The notes under the pieces are model-generated. The model was given only the letters and a program-made list of their open reading frames with translations. It was not told the origin of the DNA and ran no database searches. The translations under genes and the position numbers were made by a program. A DNA stretch of 64,000 nucleotides from Eublepharis macularius. Taxonomy: Eukaryota > Chordata > Lepidosauria > Squamata > Eublepharidae. Shown piece after piece: positions 45,081 through 57,514 of this stretch. Position 1 is the stretch's first letter, and the number at the start of each line of letters is the position of its first letter. The stretch is from positions 102,471,689 through 102,535,688 of the forward strand of contig NC_072793.1 of assembly GCF_028583425.1 (NCBI RefSeq), read 5' to 3'.

Positions 45081-47434
45081 TGTCCACGAATACAGAGGTG
45101 GAGCATCTCACAGTGCCTTCTCTAGGTGACAAAACGGATAGGTTAATATAATACTTGGTTTATTGGATTAAGGTAAATGCAGCTCAGGTTTTGTAACATA
45201 CCTAGCATCTTGTCTGACGAATTTAGATACGTGTGGGAAATGTGTGTCTTAAGTGTTAGCCAATGAATATTTTATCTCATTCTGAGATGTGATTTAACGG
45301 TGCGGATAATGAATATGGGCAGACAGTACAGGATTTAGGATTTATTGTACTATTCAAGCAGACTCATGGAGTTGGGAAATGGGCCAGGAAACAGACAGGC
45401 AACCTGGCAGCCTAATCCTGTGCATGTTTACACAAACATTAACTCCCACTGGCCAGAGAAAACTAGATAGGACAGGCAATCACTACTTAATTACTCATAA
45501 ACCCTTTCCTCCTTACATCTGGTCTCCTGGCCCCTATCAACTGCAAGGCAAGGCAATATGAGATGCATTCCAGGTGCAGTCTTTGTCTATGGAGATGCTT
45601 GTGTAAGTATGCAGAAAACCAGCCCTTAAGAGGAATAACTCCTGCATGAAGAGGTATCTTAAGGACACAAGGTATTCAAAGTATTCTGTATGAATCTAGA
45701 TTGAGGTTGCAGTTGTGCACACATGCCTGGTGGCATGTGTAAAGAAACCACCAATGTCTGTGAGTTTGAGAACAATTCCCTCTTAATGCCATTAAGTACT
45801 CTATCAGAAGTTCTTATATTTGTGTATTCCAAACACCACCAGATGCAGGGAAGTCCATACCAAGCTTCGTACTCAACCCACTTGAGCAAGAGGATAAGGA
45901 CTTCATTTTTGGACCACAACCTGAGGTGTCAAGCTCTATATTCACAGGTGCCATTTCTTCTATCCAGATTGTATCTTATCCTCCAGAAAGCTATTTTGAT
46001 GATCACATATAGTACTGATTGGGTATATCCACAAGCAGTAATAACCAATCATGGCTTAGTATACACACACGAAAACATTCTTGGACCACAGCTACACAAG
46101 ATGACCTATGTGTGTGGTTTGTTTTTTCCTAAGTAATAATGGTATAGATGTTGCATGTTAAGCCAACTTAGTAACCTCCTCCTTCCCCATTTTATTCTGT
46201 TATGCAACCTTCAGTTATTTCAACATACTGATAGTGTGTGTCTTTTATTCGCTGAAGTTGTGTACATATAAGTCTTAATATGTTTACTCTCAGTACTTGT
46301 CTGACTGGAGACCATTGTTTCATGAAATGAGGTCCAAGTGACAAAGGAAGCCATGAATCATGACGGCAGCTGCGTAGAAGTTGCTTCTGCTTTTATTTAA
46401 ATTACCCCCGCTGATGGTATGTATGCAATATACACCTTCAGAAGTTTCCCAAGCGTTACATAACCAACACTGTTCAGGCAGTTGGCAGCTTCCACATAAT
46501 TACTGGCAGGAATGTACAAGAGCATTGCTGGGTTTGCGATCCTGTGGAAACTCCTATCTTCCCTCCATAAGGCACCGACACAAATGGCTGCTGCAACTTG
46601 CACAGTCGTGCCAGATATTTCGCAAGCGGACAACATTGTGGAAAGTGCAGCAGCTCTGTGGCAGTTCACTGCACTGAAAGCAGCGGTGATCGATTTTTGA
46701 TAGAATATCCCACTTCTGGAAAAGTTTGGCTTTGTTTGCTTGTTTCATCTAACCGTGACTGTCTCACATAGTTGTGTACATGCCCATGAAGGCCAGTGGT
46801 CAATTCGAAAGGGAGATAGGCAGTTTTTTCTGGTTGTCCTGGGAAACAGCTGATCTTTAAGCCCAGACCATTGTCTTGCAAGGATATTGGCTACACATGC
46901 TGTCAGCTGTTCTGGAGGCTTATGTGCTGGCCTCCCCCCCCCCCCCCCCATGGATTAATTCTTTGAACACTTAAGACTTGAAAGTAGAGGGGGAAAGGAA
47001 AGTGCTAGCAGCTCTTAGTAGCTTTGTGCACCCCACCCAGCATTATACTTGTATTTATTCTTTCCATACCCTCAGTAAACAGCTGCAGGGTAAGTTCTTA
47101 GCACACGTAGAACATAATATGGAAAGTTTGTACATTTGGCAGCGCTCCTTAAGGCATTATGTAAGAGGAAATCTGCTTTTCTCTTTCCCCAGCACCCACA
47201 AAACTCCCCTGTTTATACACTGCCATTCTTCCTCACTGCCTTTAAAATTCCTAGCATTAAAGGACAGCGCAGGGAGGAGGAGGATACCCATGATCACAGC
47301 CACCTTACATACAACACCTACCCTAGTCTACATGTTGCTGAAAGACTAGGGACGCCAGCATGGTTCCATTTCATTCTATAATCTTTTGTTTGAAGATGGA
47401 GACAGAAGAAGAGTGAACGTGAAAACCAGGACTT
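45081..47434. other. Intergenic DNA downstream of ALAS1
   Basis: No gene recognised. Overlapping frames of 60-98 codons on both strands at 46381-46750 hint at a degraded mobile element, but I cannot name it. A 16-nt poly-C run is at 46934-46949. TLR9/TWF2, the human neighbours on this side, were not seen. Confidence 0.45.
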
Positions 47435-47452
47435 GTATACACTATCTCAAAG

Positions 47453-47458
47453 TTTATT
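47453..47458 (-). terminator. ALAS1: ALAS1 polyadenylation signal AATAAA
   Basis: A canonical AATAAA on the minus strand lies about 117 nt past the ALAS1 stop codon. It gives a short 3' UTR, as I remember for other ALAS1 mRNAs. Cleavage would be expected near 47435. Confidence 0.8.
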
Positions 47459-47574
47459 GTCAGGAGCTGTATACTTAGAGAACTGATTAAAATGAAAGAA
47501 ATATGTCGGTAAAAGACTACAGTGAACATCTGAATACTAAGAGTCTTAGACACAGAAGGGGGTAACAGTCTGCT

Positions 47575-47735
47575 TCAGGCAGTGACTGACACGAGTTTAC
47601 TCATTCCACTGAAGTAGGACCTCTCCCTTTCACTCATTACTTCAAAGTGCAAGGGGCGCCTGCAGAAGTTGCATTCAGCTGAGGAGTGGGGCTTCGGCTC
47701 CAGGCCCACCTGCTTCCAGGTAGCTAGCAAATTCT
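47575..47735 (-). CDS. ALAS1: ALAS1 last coding exon 11
   Basis: Residues 584-636 and the stop. It encodes [33 protein letters not shown] and a C-terminal SKLVSVTA, then TGA at 47577-47575. The C-terminal extension is the vertebrate-type tail. The 3' UTR continues about 120 nt to the AATAAA signal. The preceding intron (47736-49179) is about 1.4 kb. Confidence 0.95.
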
Positions 47736-50700
47736 CTGCAAGGTAAAAGGAAACCAGGTTTGCTGATTTCTTGCTTTACATTCTCTGCCAACACTTTTAC
47801 AGCATTAAGCTCCTAAGACACAGTTCAGTAACATGGATCCTGGGGGTGTCAAATGGCTTAGTTCTTAATAGCTTTTCTTTAAAAGAGCAGTGCTGGTTTT
47901 TAAAGCACCAATAAATGCACCTATAAAATGAAACTTTATACTATTAAAAAGGCTATTATTTAATTATGGTCTGAGGCAGCCAAAGACAAAAACCTGTTAC
48001 AGAGGAAGTCCCAATGTTATTCTCTCCACCAGACAGTATTCAGTACATCAGCCAGTTTTGCAGACAACAGTCGAGGGGCAATAGCCCAGCCCCTGCTCAG
48101 CACATCTCTTCTTTATCCTTTAGATCCCCCGCTCTGTTTAGGGGCTGCACACTGGCTCTTTAAAGGCAGACTGTGACTTGCAACTAACCTGGCAGCACAC
48201 AGGCTCCACGTGCAGCTCTTGCTCTCTTACATGGATGGATCCTGTGCAAGGACCATGTAAGGTCTGCAAAGGATCCCCCAAGCTTCCCACCCCTGCAGCC
48301 AGTTTCCGACCCCAGTAAAGTTTATTCCTGGGATCACAGGAGGTATGTGAGAGTTGGGAGGGACAAAATTGCTTACTTCTTCCTGTTGCAAAGCTGTACT
48401 CATGAAAAAGGGAGGAGAGGGAGATTCTGCCCGGCTCTCTCTCCCCCCTGCAGCTTTCCCACTGTGATTACTCCAGTTCCTGCAATCCTGGGAACACACT
48501 AATACACTTTTCTGAGGGCAAAAATGTCACGAGGGGGGTGTTGAGCTGGAAAGATTGGGGACTGCTAGAGCCTTCTGGTGGCATATTGCTGGACTGCACC
48601 CTACGTCTTCCAATATTCAGCAGCACTTCATCCTAGGCAGGAGAAACCGTGGAGCTGTGCTGGCAACAGTACTGATACATTATGGAACCAAAAGCACCTA
48701 TTGTTTTCTATGAAGAGCTCATGGCAGACACATTTTCCATGCAGGTGCTCAACTGAAAGACAACAATGAGCAATTTGTACAGCCAAGAGTTCTAACTAGA
48801 ATAAAGTTTGATTAGTACACTGTGTTGAGCTTTACAATTTGTTTCATTACAGAAATAAAGCTTTGGATACAAGGCAGAAAAAGCTTGCACAACAGCTTCC
48901 CTTGTTACAGGACCCAAGCTGACAATTCTTTCTTAACCACACAGACCCTTAATAAGCTGAGCAAAATTCAGTTCACTGCCACATTCTGTAGCTTTCTGAG
49001 GTCTCTTCAGTTAGCTGTCGAATCCTGCTAACATTTGTCGCAATTCCCACGTGGGACGCAAAATGAAGAGCAGTATTTCTTTGGAAGGTCAGGAACAGCA
49101 ATATGGATGGATCAGGGCCTCTTGTCAAATGTAAACAATCACACAATGCCATTTCACTTTGGGATTCCCTTACACTTACCAATGAAATAGTTCATCATCT
49201 GCGGGGTGTGATGTGGGGTGGGAGCAATACGTAGCAGCTCTTCTCCACGTGGGACAGTGGGGTAGTTTATTGCTTGGACGTAGATGCTATGCTGGCTCAT
49301 CATTTTGTCACAGATCTCAGTATTTTTAGCAGCATCTGCAACCTGCAGTTTGCAAAATTTCATGCAAAACAATGGTCAGGCTAACAAATCCTAGACCACA
49401 AATATGATTATATTTAGTAGCAAGGACCAAAATGCTCCTATGACAAAACACCAAATTATAGGTGCTGGGAATACCAATACTTGGCAGATGCTGCCTCTTG
49501 TTGTGAGCTATTAAGCGGTCAAACAGATAAGAGCTACAATAAAAGGCTATGGACTGGAGCAGAGAAACTAAAGGAACTAAAGGGAAGGAGTGCAAATGGC
49601 ATAGTCTCTAAAAGCTTGTTGCTAAGGAGTCTAAAAAGGAGGCTTTTAGATGCTCTCATTCCCAGTTCCTACCGGAAACAAACTCTATCTGTTCTCCAAT
49701 TGGTGCCAAGTGGCCAAACTTTCTTGGCCCCAAGCAGGCAGTTGAAGCAGCATGGGCTGCCAACAGTCTTCCATTCCTCCCTATGCCTTTCTGCGAAGCA
49801 AACCTTTATATTTTACAGGGCTCATACTCCAAGTTCCAGTGCCAGAATCTAGCAATAAAGCAAAAATCTTCTTCCGTACACCGTACAAGTTTTTTGTTTT
49901 CCAAAATCAGAAGCCTTCAATATTTACCCTGATTGGAATGATGTGACTAGGACAGTGCACTACAGGAAGCCCCGCATCCATCAGCATTTGTCTCATGAGT
50001 TTCACATTGCGTTGGTGCTGGCGGCGAAGAACCTGTCCCTCTGCACTTTTCAGAATCCTCAGAGATTCTAGTGCACCAGCTAGAAGCATGGGTGGCAGGG
50101 AAGTGGTAAAAATGAAGCCGGCAGCATAGGAACGCACAGTGTCTATCAGAGAACTTGTACTTGCAATATAGCCCCCGACACAGCCAACTGCTTTACCTGA
50201 AAGAACAAAAACAACAATTATTTTATCTTTTCTTAACATATTGCTTACAGTTCCTTTTTTACCAAAAGGAATTGAACTCTCAACAAACAAGTTAGCATTG
50301 CTTAGCTCTTCTTTACAGAAAACAACTATTTCAGTGCATGAAGCAAGGCAGTACATGATTGCACAACCCACCCAGGTTTATGTTTTTTAAAGAAGATTAG
50401 TTGTTTATTTAAAAGCACACAGTGACATTACAGCAACCAGTTTATACAAGATATCAAGGTGTTTAAGTTGAAACAAGATAAAAGAGATGCCATACAGAAG
50501 TTGATACACCCCAGAGGATAGCCCTGTCCACAATGCAATCATGTGGGTATAGGGAGATATGGCATGCTTACTGTCACCCCTGAACCCAGTGATTTGCACA
50601 GTCAAGGTCAATGGACCCCTCCCCCCAAATGGATGCATGGCATCTGTGGACGAATTCAACACTCTAGTAGCAGAGGACAAACTTGGAGATTCATTCAGGT

Positions 50701-53700
50701 AACAACCTCCTTCCCAACACTGGAATATTGACCCATAGGTTAAAAAAAAGAAAAAAAAAGAGCCACTCCATGAAGAAACTGGCATGAAACCTAATCCTGG
50801 AGTGATGGTTTCATTTGATGGCACTTAAAGCAAGCAACCATCTAATACAAGGCAGACCAGAGGCAGGAATTAGTTACTAAATGGAATGCTGAAGTAGATG
50901 GCAAAGTTCACCCATGATCAAAACCAAGAAAAATTAGCACAATACCAGTAATTCCTACTAGTTCTGCTCCAATTTGGGTGAAAGCTAGCGGTTAAAAGTT
51001 CTAGGAACAGTTTATAAAGTAGAATTGTTGAAGTTGAGAAGTGTATTTTGTGTGAACTAATGCAACCCAAAGCAGTACTTTAAATTTAGCTTGTAACATA
51101 GAGAAAAAGAACTTGGGTGTTTACATTGTTACATAACTTTAACCTCCAGTTCCCTACACAGTAGGTACTCTCTTCTCTTTTTTAACTTTGCAGCTTTCCA
51201 ATTTGATGTAACCATCAGGAATATCTACTGGTGAAACCTGTTGCTAAATTACAGATTTATTGCTCTTACTAAATCTCCTTACACAACTCCCATGTCAAGG
51301 TTTCAGGATTAAGAACATTCTATTTTACAGGGTCAAGTTCTAAAGATAGTCCACAAGTACTGTTCACTACCCCATTTTGCCACCAGTATTGTAGAACTTA
51401 TTTGTTGTTAAACTGAACAATACAGATGACTCATACCTAGTGTTCCAGAGATAATATCCATTTTATGCATCACGCCATCTCTGTCTCCAATGCCACCACC
51501 TTGAGCGCCATACAGTCCAACAGCATGTACTTCATCTACAAAGGTAATGGCCCCATGTTCATGAGCTACATCACAAAGCTCTTCCAAGGGACAGACAGCA
51601 CCTAATGCAACATAACAGGAACAGAACATTATTATTATTATTATTTTTGCTTTTCTGAGCCCATGCCCTCTCAGGTGTCAAGAATTATGCACGATATAGC
51701 AATCTTACCATCCATTGAATGAACTGTTTCAAATGCAACAATTTTGGGAGTCGATGGATTTGATTTTCTCAATAGTTCTCGGAGGTGATCCACATCGTTA
51801 TGGCGAAATATGTGCTTTGGTACTCTGCTATTTCGAATCCCCTGGATCATGGAAGCATGGTTTCCTGCATCCGAGTAAATTTCACAACCTAAAGGGACAA
51901 AAGTTTTTAACTATTGCATTTAAAAGTTGATATTTTATACCTGGATAGACAGCTCATTAAACTAGCTGAAGTTTAAATGCAAGCTGGATGAAGAAGCGTA
52001 CAGCAGCAGGTATTTCATGGATTCATCAGATGGCCCCCTACCTGAACAGTGACATCCGTGTTGCTCATTTAAGAGCTATATGCTGTTGAAAGCAGTTCAC
52101 CCAAAACCTAAACTGCAATTCAGATATCACCCAGCTGCTTTTGCTTTTTTGCAAATTCTAATCCTGGGTTTTCTCTACCAGCTACTGCTCAAATTCAGAC
52201 GTGCAAGGATAACTGTGGAGTCCAGGTAGGGCAGCAACATCACTGTAAGATTTCTTATGCAGGAAATCTAGCACAATTATTTATTTCACTTCTATTACTA
52301 TTATTATTTATTATTATTAACATCATTTATAGTCCGCCTTTCTCACTGAGACTCAAGGCGGATTACACAGTATGAGGTTAATACAATCAGTATCAAGTAA
52401 GTACATTTCAATACAATACCATAAGGTAAACATATATAAGTTTAAAGACATTAAAGTACATTAAAGTACATTAGCAAGGATCCAAGACATAGTAGAGGTA
52501 TTGAAGCAAAACATAATCAATTCTAGGACTAACATTAGACAACATGGAGTGATGGTTGTACATAGGAGTACATATTTAAAGCAGCAGATAATGACGCAAA
52601 AATGGTGATGAAGTCTATGATCCCCAACTTGTTAGTGAAGAACCTGAGACCCCATCCCTACAATGCAGCCCTCCCCAAGGCTGTTATCACTGAAAAGCAA
52701 GGCAGATTACAAACTTAAAAAGTGAATTTGAACAATACAACATACACGATAAATAATGTAACGAAACTGACTCAAATGTTTCATACAGTAACTACACTCT
52801 ATTCCCTTTGTAAAAATGTCCTCCTGAACAATTCACTTTTACCCATTTTGTGGAATGACAGAAGCATGAGAGAATGCAACTGTACCCATTTGCAGGGTGG
52901 CACCTTCAAAAGGCAGGCCTGCAGATATGTAGGTCCTAGTCCATGAAGGACCTACATATTCCAGACCACAAAATCCCTTGTATTGAACCCAGAAACTGAC
53001 TGGTAGCCAATGAAATGACTGCAGAACAGATGTAATATGCATACTGTGCTGGGCTCCCAATAGTAATCAAGCTGCAGTTTTCTGTACCAATTGAAATTTC
53101 TAAGTTGTCTTCAAGGGAAAACCCCTATAGAGTACATTACAGTCTAGCCTTAAGGTTACTTAGCATACAGAGAAGACAGCTCCAAAGTTGCCTGGGCACT
53201 GGCAAGATTACATATGACACAGAGAACTATCACAGGAGAGCCAGCCCATGTACTTTAGAAGTCTAGCTTAACAGGAATAGAGTACATAGGAACATTTTCA
53301 CATTTTGTATCCCAGATGTTAAAAAGGGGAGGGGGAAGGATTGCTTACATCAACAGCCACCCCAGTCTGTGTTAAGACTGATGATAACCAGAGCCATGTT
53401 GGTTCAGAGCTTGTAAGTGCTTGTCTCAGATCAACGCTAATAAAAAAAATACAATATGATCACAGGCAGATTTGTATACCACAGCGTCTGCCCTATGGCA
53501 TAACTTTTCAGAAAACACCCAGAAGTTAGGCACTTACCTGGCAACATTTTAGCTAATGTGAAGAGTGTTGAATCATTAGCAACAAAGCAAGAAGAGAACA
53601 ACAGAGCAGCATCTTTCCCATGGAGATCAGCCAATTCTTGTTCAAGATCAACATGGAATTTACTGGTTCCTGAAATGTTCCTGGTGCCTCCAGCTCCTGC

Positions 53701-56700
53701 ACCATGTTGTTTCAGCGTTTCCCTGTGAGGGAGATGCAGAGTGAGATGTTAACACTGCTTGGAACAAACTGCAAAGTTTTTTTGTATTCCTATTTATGTA
53801 TGAAAAAGCCTCAAACATTTGGTCCAAGTTGGTCAAATCTTTAATCTATTTTCCACCTTAGAAGGGAAGCTACACAGAGAACATACATAGAAGGTCCTGG
53901 TTTATCCAGTCTCTACTATTTTCAGATAAAGGATCAGGTGATGTGAAAGATCTTTGGATAGCCATTGTCAGTCAGTAACAATCATACTGGACTAGAAGAC
54001 CCAATGATCTGACTCAGTTCTGGGCAGCTTCATCTATCTGTTACCTAGGCTTTGGCCACACCTGAAGTGATTTTTTCAGAAGATGGAAATATTTTCTTTT
54101 GTGAAATATAAATTGGTTTTCTGGTTAAATTACGATCCAAACAGATTGTTCATTAACAGAAGGATAGGATCAGCAATGCTGTTTATGTAGCAGTAGTCAT
54201 TAGTGTAATGCAGAAACTTTTGGTTTGAAGAGACTGATTCTGACTGGATGGCAGAACGATTGCCATAGTTTGTAGTCAGCCTCTTGATGAAAAGGGGTTT
54301 GTGTGTCTGAAAGAGAACAAACAATGGATGCAAGAGAAACATACTCAGAGTCTGTATCTGAAATACGAGAGTATTTGGATAACCAATGAGAACTCATCAC
54401 TATAACCCATCACAAGCTCAATCTTGTTACAAATTTTCATGCAGAATCTTGCACAATTCTGTTTGACAGCAGGCATCCTGTAATTAGCCAACTTTTTACT
54501 CTCAACGAGACTGCTTACATTACAGCTCCACACACTCTCGGGTGACGGCTCATCCCAAGATAATCATTGCTGCACCAGACAGACACTTCCTTTTTGCTGG
54601 TCTGGGAATCTGAATAGTCATCTGCCATGGGAAAAATCTGGGCCCTTCGGTTCACAGTTTTGAACACTCGGTATGTGTGATCCTTTTTCTTCTCATCAAT
54701 CTTCTTCTCAAAGAACTGGTCATATTGGAAAGTAGAAACAGCTAGAAAATAAAGATATTGCAATGTGTTACATGTGAAATGTGCAACAAAGGACTTAAGA
54801 GATATAAACTTGATTCCCACTATTCAACTGAATATTGTTAAGACTTACATTTTGGCAAATTCTCCTGAAGCAGATGAGACACCCTTTCTGGTCTCTGCTT
54901 CAACACAATGTCCTGAAATTTCTTCAGCAAGCCATTTTGCTTTTCACCATCTCTCTTGGTGTTTACCTCAACATTATTTTCTGGTGTTTTGGCAAACTCT
55001 AGATATGGCAAGGTGGCATAAAAAGATTAACAGAATAGTTATTGGATAGCTCAAAAATAAATTGCATGCGTAAATAAACCAAGTTTCGGTTTATGTTATT
55101 TTAAATTAACAGAGGTATAAACGATTAAATAAATTTTCTCCACAAGGTAAAATCATTAGTTAACCAGCATGTGTGTGTGTGTTCACAAAGCCAATGCTAC
55201 TTTTTGTAACTGTCAGTAATGTAATGATAGCTAACTTTAAATGAATGCCCAGATATTGAGTGTTTTATGGTCAGAATTGAAGCTTTCAGAACTCATCTTA
55301 TTGACATAATTGAACAGATCAACCAGTCTGAATTCAGAAATGCAGAATTAATATCAGCTAATCAAAACTAAAGAAAGGTTACAAGTGCTCATAAAAGTAA
55401 GGACTCCACTGACGTTCCACTTCACCATCTGCTCTGCTCTAAGGCGCTCTGCCGTTACAACTTATGAAAAACCTGAAAGCAAAGCAGAGTACCCATTCAT
55501 GTCCCACTAAAGGCAGTCAGGAATTCAGCGCAGGCAAATCATTCCTTTTTACAGTCACTTCTCTAATAATACCATCTATTCAACTCTGTCACCAGAGCAT
55601 TAACTCTACTTATTCTAATCCTAATTGTACAAAATGCAAGGAAGAAAAATATCTTTGATGGTTTCAGAATAACCTGAACTTTTAAAAAATGGAGATGTAA
55701 GATTTAGATAATTTAACACAAATGACATTGCTCCCACATCTAAACTAAGCTTTAAATAAAACAGATGCACACTGCCCCCCCCCCCAGCCAATGAATGTAT
55801 TCAGGTGGTTGCTATTAAATCTATCCAGTTAAAAACCTCCCTAAGTGTTATACATTCTTCAAGCTTCCGCTCAGCTCTTTTCCTGAAGCAAGCCCCAGCA
55901 CAAGTGAAGTTCGAGCCAATGATAAAGAAAGTCAGAAGTCTTCAGGAAAGCCCCTACCTTTCCTTACAGTTTGCATTTCCTGCACATCTTCCTGGAGTTC
56001 CAGGCTGGCTCTGCAGAAAACGTTACTGTTCCCTTCATTCATTTGAGCAGCCAAGAATGGGCACTTAGTCACAGTAGCTTGGCTAGCACTCTGGCTACCA
56101 GCAGGTGGATGGCTTGCAGGAAGCTGGGAACTGCTGCTGTTCTGTTGAGTCACATCTGAGGAGTTTTTGGCCTCTTGAATAGAAGAGAAAGGCATTCAGG
56201 GAGATACAAGCATTTCAAAAGTACTGCAGATACCCACAACATTTCCAATATATATATGTCACATGTAATACATTATTTGAGCTGCTACATCCCTGAGTCA
56301 AAGCCTCAAGGCTTCACTGAAGAACATCCTGTATACAAATTAAAGGTGCCAAAGCTATCCTAAGAAGCACACTCACATCCCCTAGTGAAACTGCATAATT
56401 TAAGAAGGACTGCTGGGCCTACTATGCAGTCTATGGTAATAATAGAGGAAAGGGTATTTTACAGAGCACAGTTCAGCATTTCAGGTCTTGTAGTACAATT
56501 CGCAGAACATAAATTCAGTTCTATAGCTGGTATGTTGTATATTCCAGCTGTTCAGGAGAACCTTTAACCTTTATGCCCTAGTCATGGAATTGGATTCCGT
56601 AGGTTACCTTCCTGCCAAGCTCATGCCTTAAATTACTTCCTGATGAACTGGTGAAAAACCTGCAATTAAAGACAGAGTCTGCAGAGACAACAAAACCTGA

Positions 56701-57493
56701 AAAGGGATAAAAAAGTGAAGTACTGTACAACTGATACCTCAACTATGCATGTCACTCTCCATTTGATACGGCTTCAAATATACTGTAAAGCTTTCCCCAA
56801 ACAAGTTCCACTGCACGCAATAATAGTTTTATATTGATCTTCACCTTTGTTCTTACAATCTACAGAGAAATGTTATAATACACTTGGCCTCTAAAGCCAG
56901 GGAAAATGTAGTGTTCAAAGTTCAAATAGACTCTTAGCTTCTCAACGGTTATAAGAGAAAAGATTCAAAATACATTGCTGCCTTAAAATATGAAAGATTT
57001 TCATGAATATTCCAAATCAAAGATAGGTTTTAATGTGCAATATATACGGCCAATATAATCACTATATTCCAGAACATTACAGGCTGAAATCAGCTCAAGC
57101 ACACATGATGGGAGATTTAACTATTAGTAATAGAAGCATTCTGTACCCAATGTATTACAGCAGCATTATATTTCACAAGCATGTTCATCATCAGCTTTCA
57201 ATGAAGTTAGCATAATGTGCTGAACATTTTTTTGCCAAGTTTTAACAGCCCAAGTTTTTAGTTAGCCATGGCAAAATACAAAGTTAAACCTTACTCTCAG
57301 TGGTAGAAGTGGTTTCTTCAGTTTGTTGGCAGTGAGCCGTTGAAGTACTCAGGGCACGTGAAGCAGGCTTGGTCACAACTTCCATAATTTTAGGGCAGTT
57401 CTGGGCATAGAAAAGAAGGGATTTGCCAGCCTTCTGTAAGAAAGCCTGGGATACCCTTGACAGGAATGGACAGCGTCGAACAACAGTTTCCAT
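47575..57493 (-). CDS. ALAS1: 5-aminolevulinate synthase 1, mitochondrial (10 coding exons, joined)
   Basis: Condenses glycine with succinyl-CoA to 5-aminolevulinate, using pyridoxal phosphate in the mitochondrial matrix; this is the rate-limiting step of heme synthesis. The coding sequence joins, on the minus strand, 57493-57295, 56173-55958, 54998-54849, 54741-54519, 53722-53538, 51888-51709, 51601-51437, 50196-49928, 49342-49180 and 47735-47575. Every junction has GT..AG sites and compatible phase. The total is 1911 nt, 636 residues (human 640). The N-terminus is a targeting presequence with heme-regulatory Cys-Pro pairs at residues 8-9, 33-34 and 104-105. The aminotransferase fold-type I core follows, with the cofactor-binding FVDEVHAVG block and the Schiff-base lysine at about residue 441. 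No frameshift or stop was found. The Phe after GKA in human ALAS1 is Val here. The name rests on family recognition by eye. Confidence 0.96.
49180..49342 (-). CDS. ALAS1: ALAS1 exon 10
   Basis: Residues 530-583. It encodes [40 protein letters not shown] and [14 protein letters not shown], matching the conserved C-terminal catalytic subdomain. The acceptor CTGCAG precedes 49342 and the donor GTAAGTG follows 49180. Confidence 0.95.
49928..50196 (-). CDS. ALAS1: ALAS1 exon 9: catalytic lysine
   Basis: Residues 440-529. It opens with [20 protein letters not shown]; the Lys is the PLP Schiff-base residue (about 441, human 445). [20 protein letters not shown] and [20 protein letters not shown] follow and are nearly identical to human. 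The residue after Ala is Val, where human ALAS1 has Phe. The acceptor is TTTCAG and the donor GTAAAT. Confidence 0.95.
51437..51601 (-). CDS. ALAS1: ALAS1 exon 8: PLP ring-binding Asp
   Basis: Residues 385-439. It encodes [20 protein letters not shown] followed by [20 protein letters not shown] and MDIISGTLG. The Asp and His of DEVHAVG are the residues that contact the pyridine nitrogen and ring of PLP in this family. The exon stops one base into the Gly codon just before the Schiff-base lysine; its donor is GTATGA. Confidence 0.95.
51709..51888 (-). CDS. ALAS1: ALAS1 exon 7
   Basis: Residues 325-384. It encodes [20 protein letters not shown], the [13 protein letters not shown] segment and [13 protein letters not shown]. 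The His of GNHAS and the TVHSMDG block belong to the family active site. The length is exactly 60 codons; the acceptor is TTTAG and the donor GTAAGA. Confidence 0.95.
52300..53250 (-). mobile_element. L2-type LINE, 3' half (in ALAS1 intron 6)
   Basis: The minus strand carries a degenerate reverse-transcriptase C-terminus around 52990-53160. Its non-coding 3' region ends near 52320 in the CCGCCTTTCTCACTGAGACT motif also seen at 24390. Order and wording match the copies at 3596-4660 and 61200-62900. It lies in the sense orientation of ALAS1, between the exons at 51709-51888 and 53538-53722. Confidence 0.6.
53538..53722 (-). CDS. ALAS1: ALAS1 exon 6: glycine-rich cofactor loop
   Basis: Residues 263-324. 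It encodes the [17 protein letters not shown] glycine-rich segment, then [20 protein letters not shown] and [20 protein letters not shown]. These are hallmark blocks of the alpha-oxoamine synthase family. The acceptor CTCACAG precedes 53722 and the donor GTAAGTG follows 53538. The next intron, toward lower coordinates, is about 1.65 kb and holds an L2 LINE remnant. Confidence 0.95.
53925..54050 (+). repeat. tRNA-SINE fragment (in ALAS1 intron 5)
   Basis: This has the 3' body of the same SINE family seen in reverse at 20170-20389: GGATCAGGTGATGTGAAAGA, a CAGTCAGTA core, and a tail resembling CAATGATCTGACTCAGT. The tRNA-like head is missing, so the copy is 5'-truncated. Confidence 0.5.
54519..54741 (-). 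CDS. ALAS1: ALAS1 exon 5: start of catalytic core
   Basis: Residues 189-262. It encodes [20 protein letters not shown], a basic [13 protein letters not shown] stretch and the conserved [19 protein letters not shown] block at the entry to the PLP-dependent core. The acceptor TTCTAG precedes 54741 and the donor GTAAGC follows 54519. The reading frame is split within the Met codon. Confidence 0.95.
54849..54998 (-). CDS. ALAS1: ALAS1 exon 4
   Basis: Residues 139-188. The variable first part ([14 protein letters not shown]) gives way to the conserved stretch [20 protein letters not shown], which leads into the catalytic core. Its donor is GTAAGT directly after 54849. The exon begins with AG, completing the codon begun in exon 3, and ends with a single T that completes a Ser codon with exon 5. 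Confidence 0.92.
55958..56173 (-). CDS. ALAS1: ALAS1 exon 3: linker with heme motif 3
   Basis: Residues 67-138. A Ser/Gln/Thr-rich poorly conserved linker leads to [10 protein letters not shown] (Cys104-Pro105, third heme-regulatory motif) and then to [14 protein letters not shown], which is close to the human sequence. It ends G|GTAGGG, giving a split Glu codon with exon 4. The acceptor is AAG at 56176-56174; the tract before it is only moderately pyrimidine-rich. Confidence 0.92.
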
Positions 57494-57514
57494 TTTCAGG
57501 GTTTTAAAAGAATC
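57295..57514 (-). CDS. ALAS1: ALAS1 exon 2: start codon, presequence, heme motifs 1 and 2
   Basis: The start ATG is at 57493-57491, with 21 nt of 5' UTR back to an acceptor after 57515. It encodes residues 1-66: a basic and hydroxylated mitochondrial presequence with RRCPFLSR (Cys8-Pro9) and NCPKIME (Cys33-Pro34). These heme-regulatory motifs are known in this family to let heme block import and promote turnover. I chose donor GTAAGG after 57295 (phase 1). The competing donor GTTTAA after 57290 would pair with an acceptor 2 nt further into exon 3 and add one Ser. Confidence 0.93.

Noticed and set aside
49481..49852. 123-codon plus frame in ALAS1 intron 9
   Set aside because: It is antisense to ALAS1 with no family resemblance, and its length is within chance.
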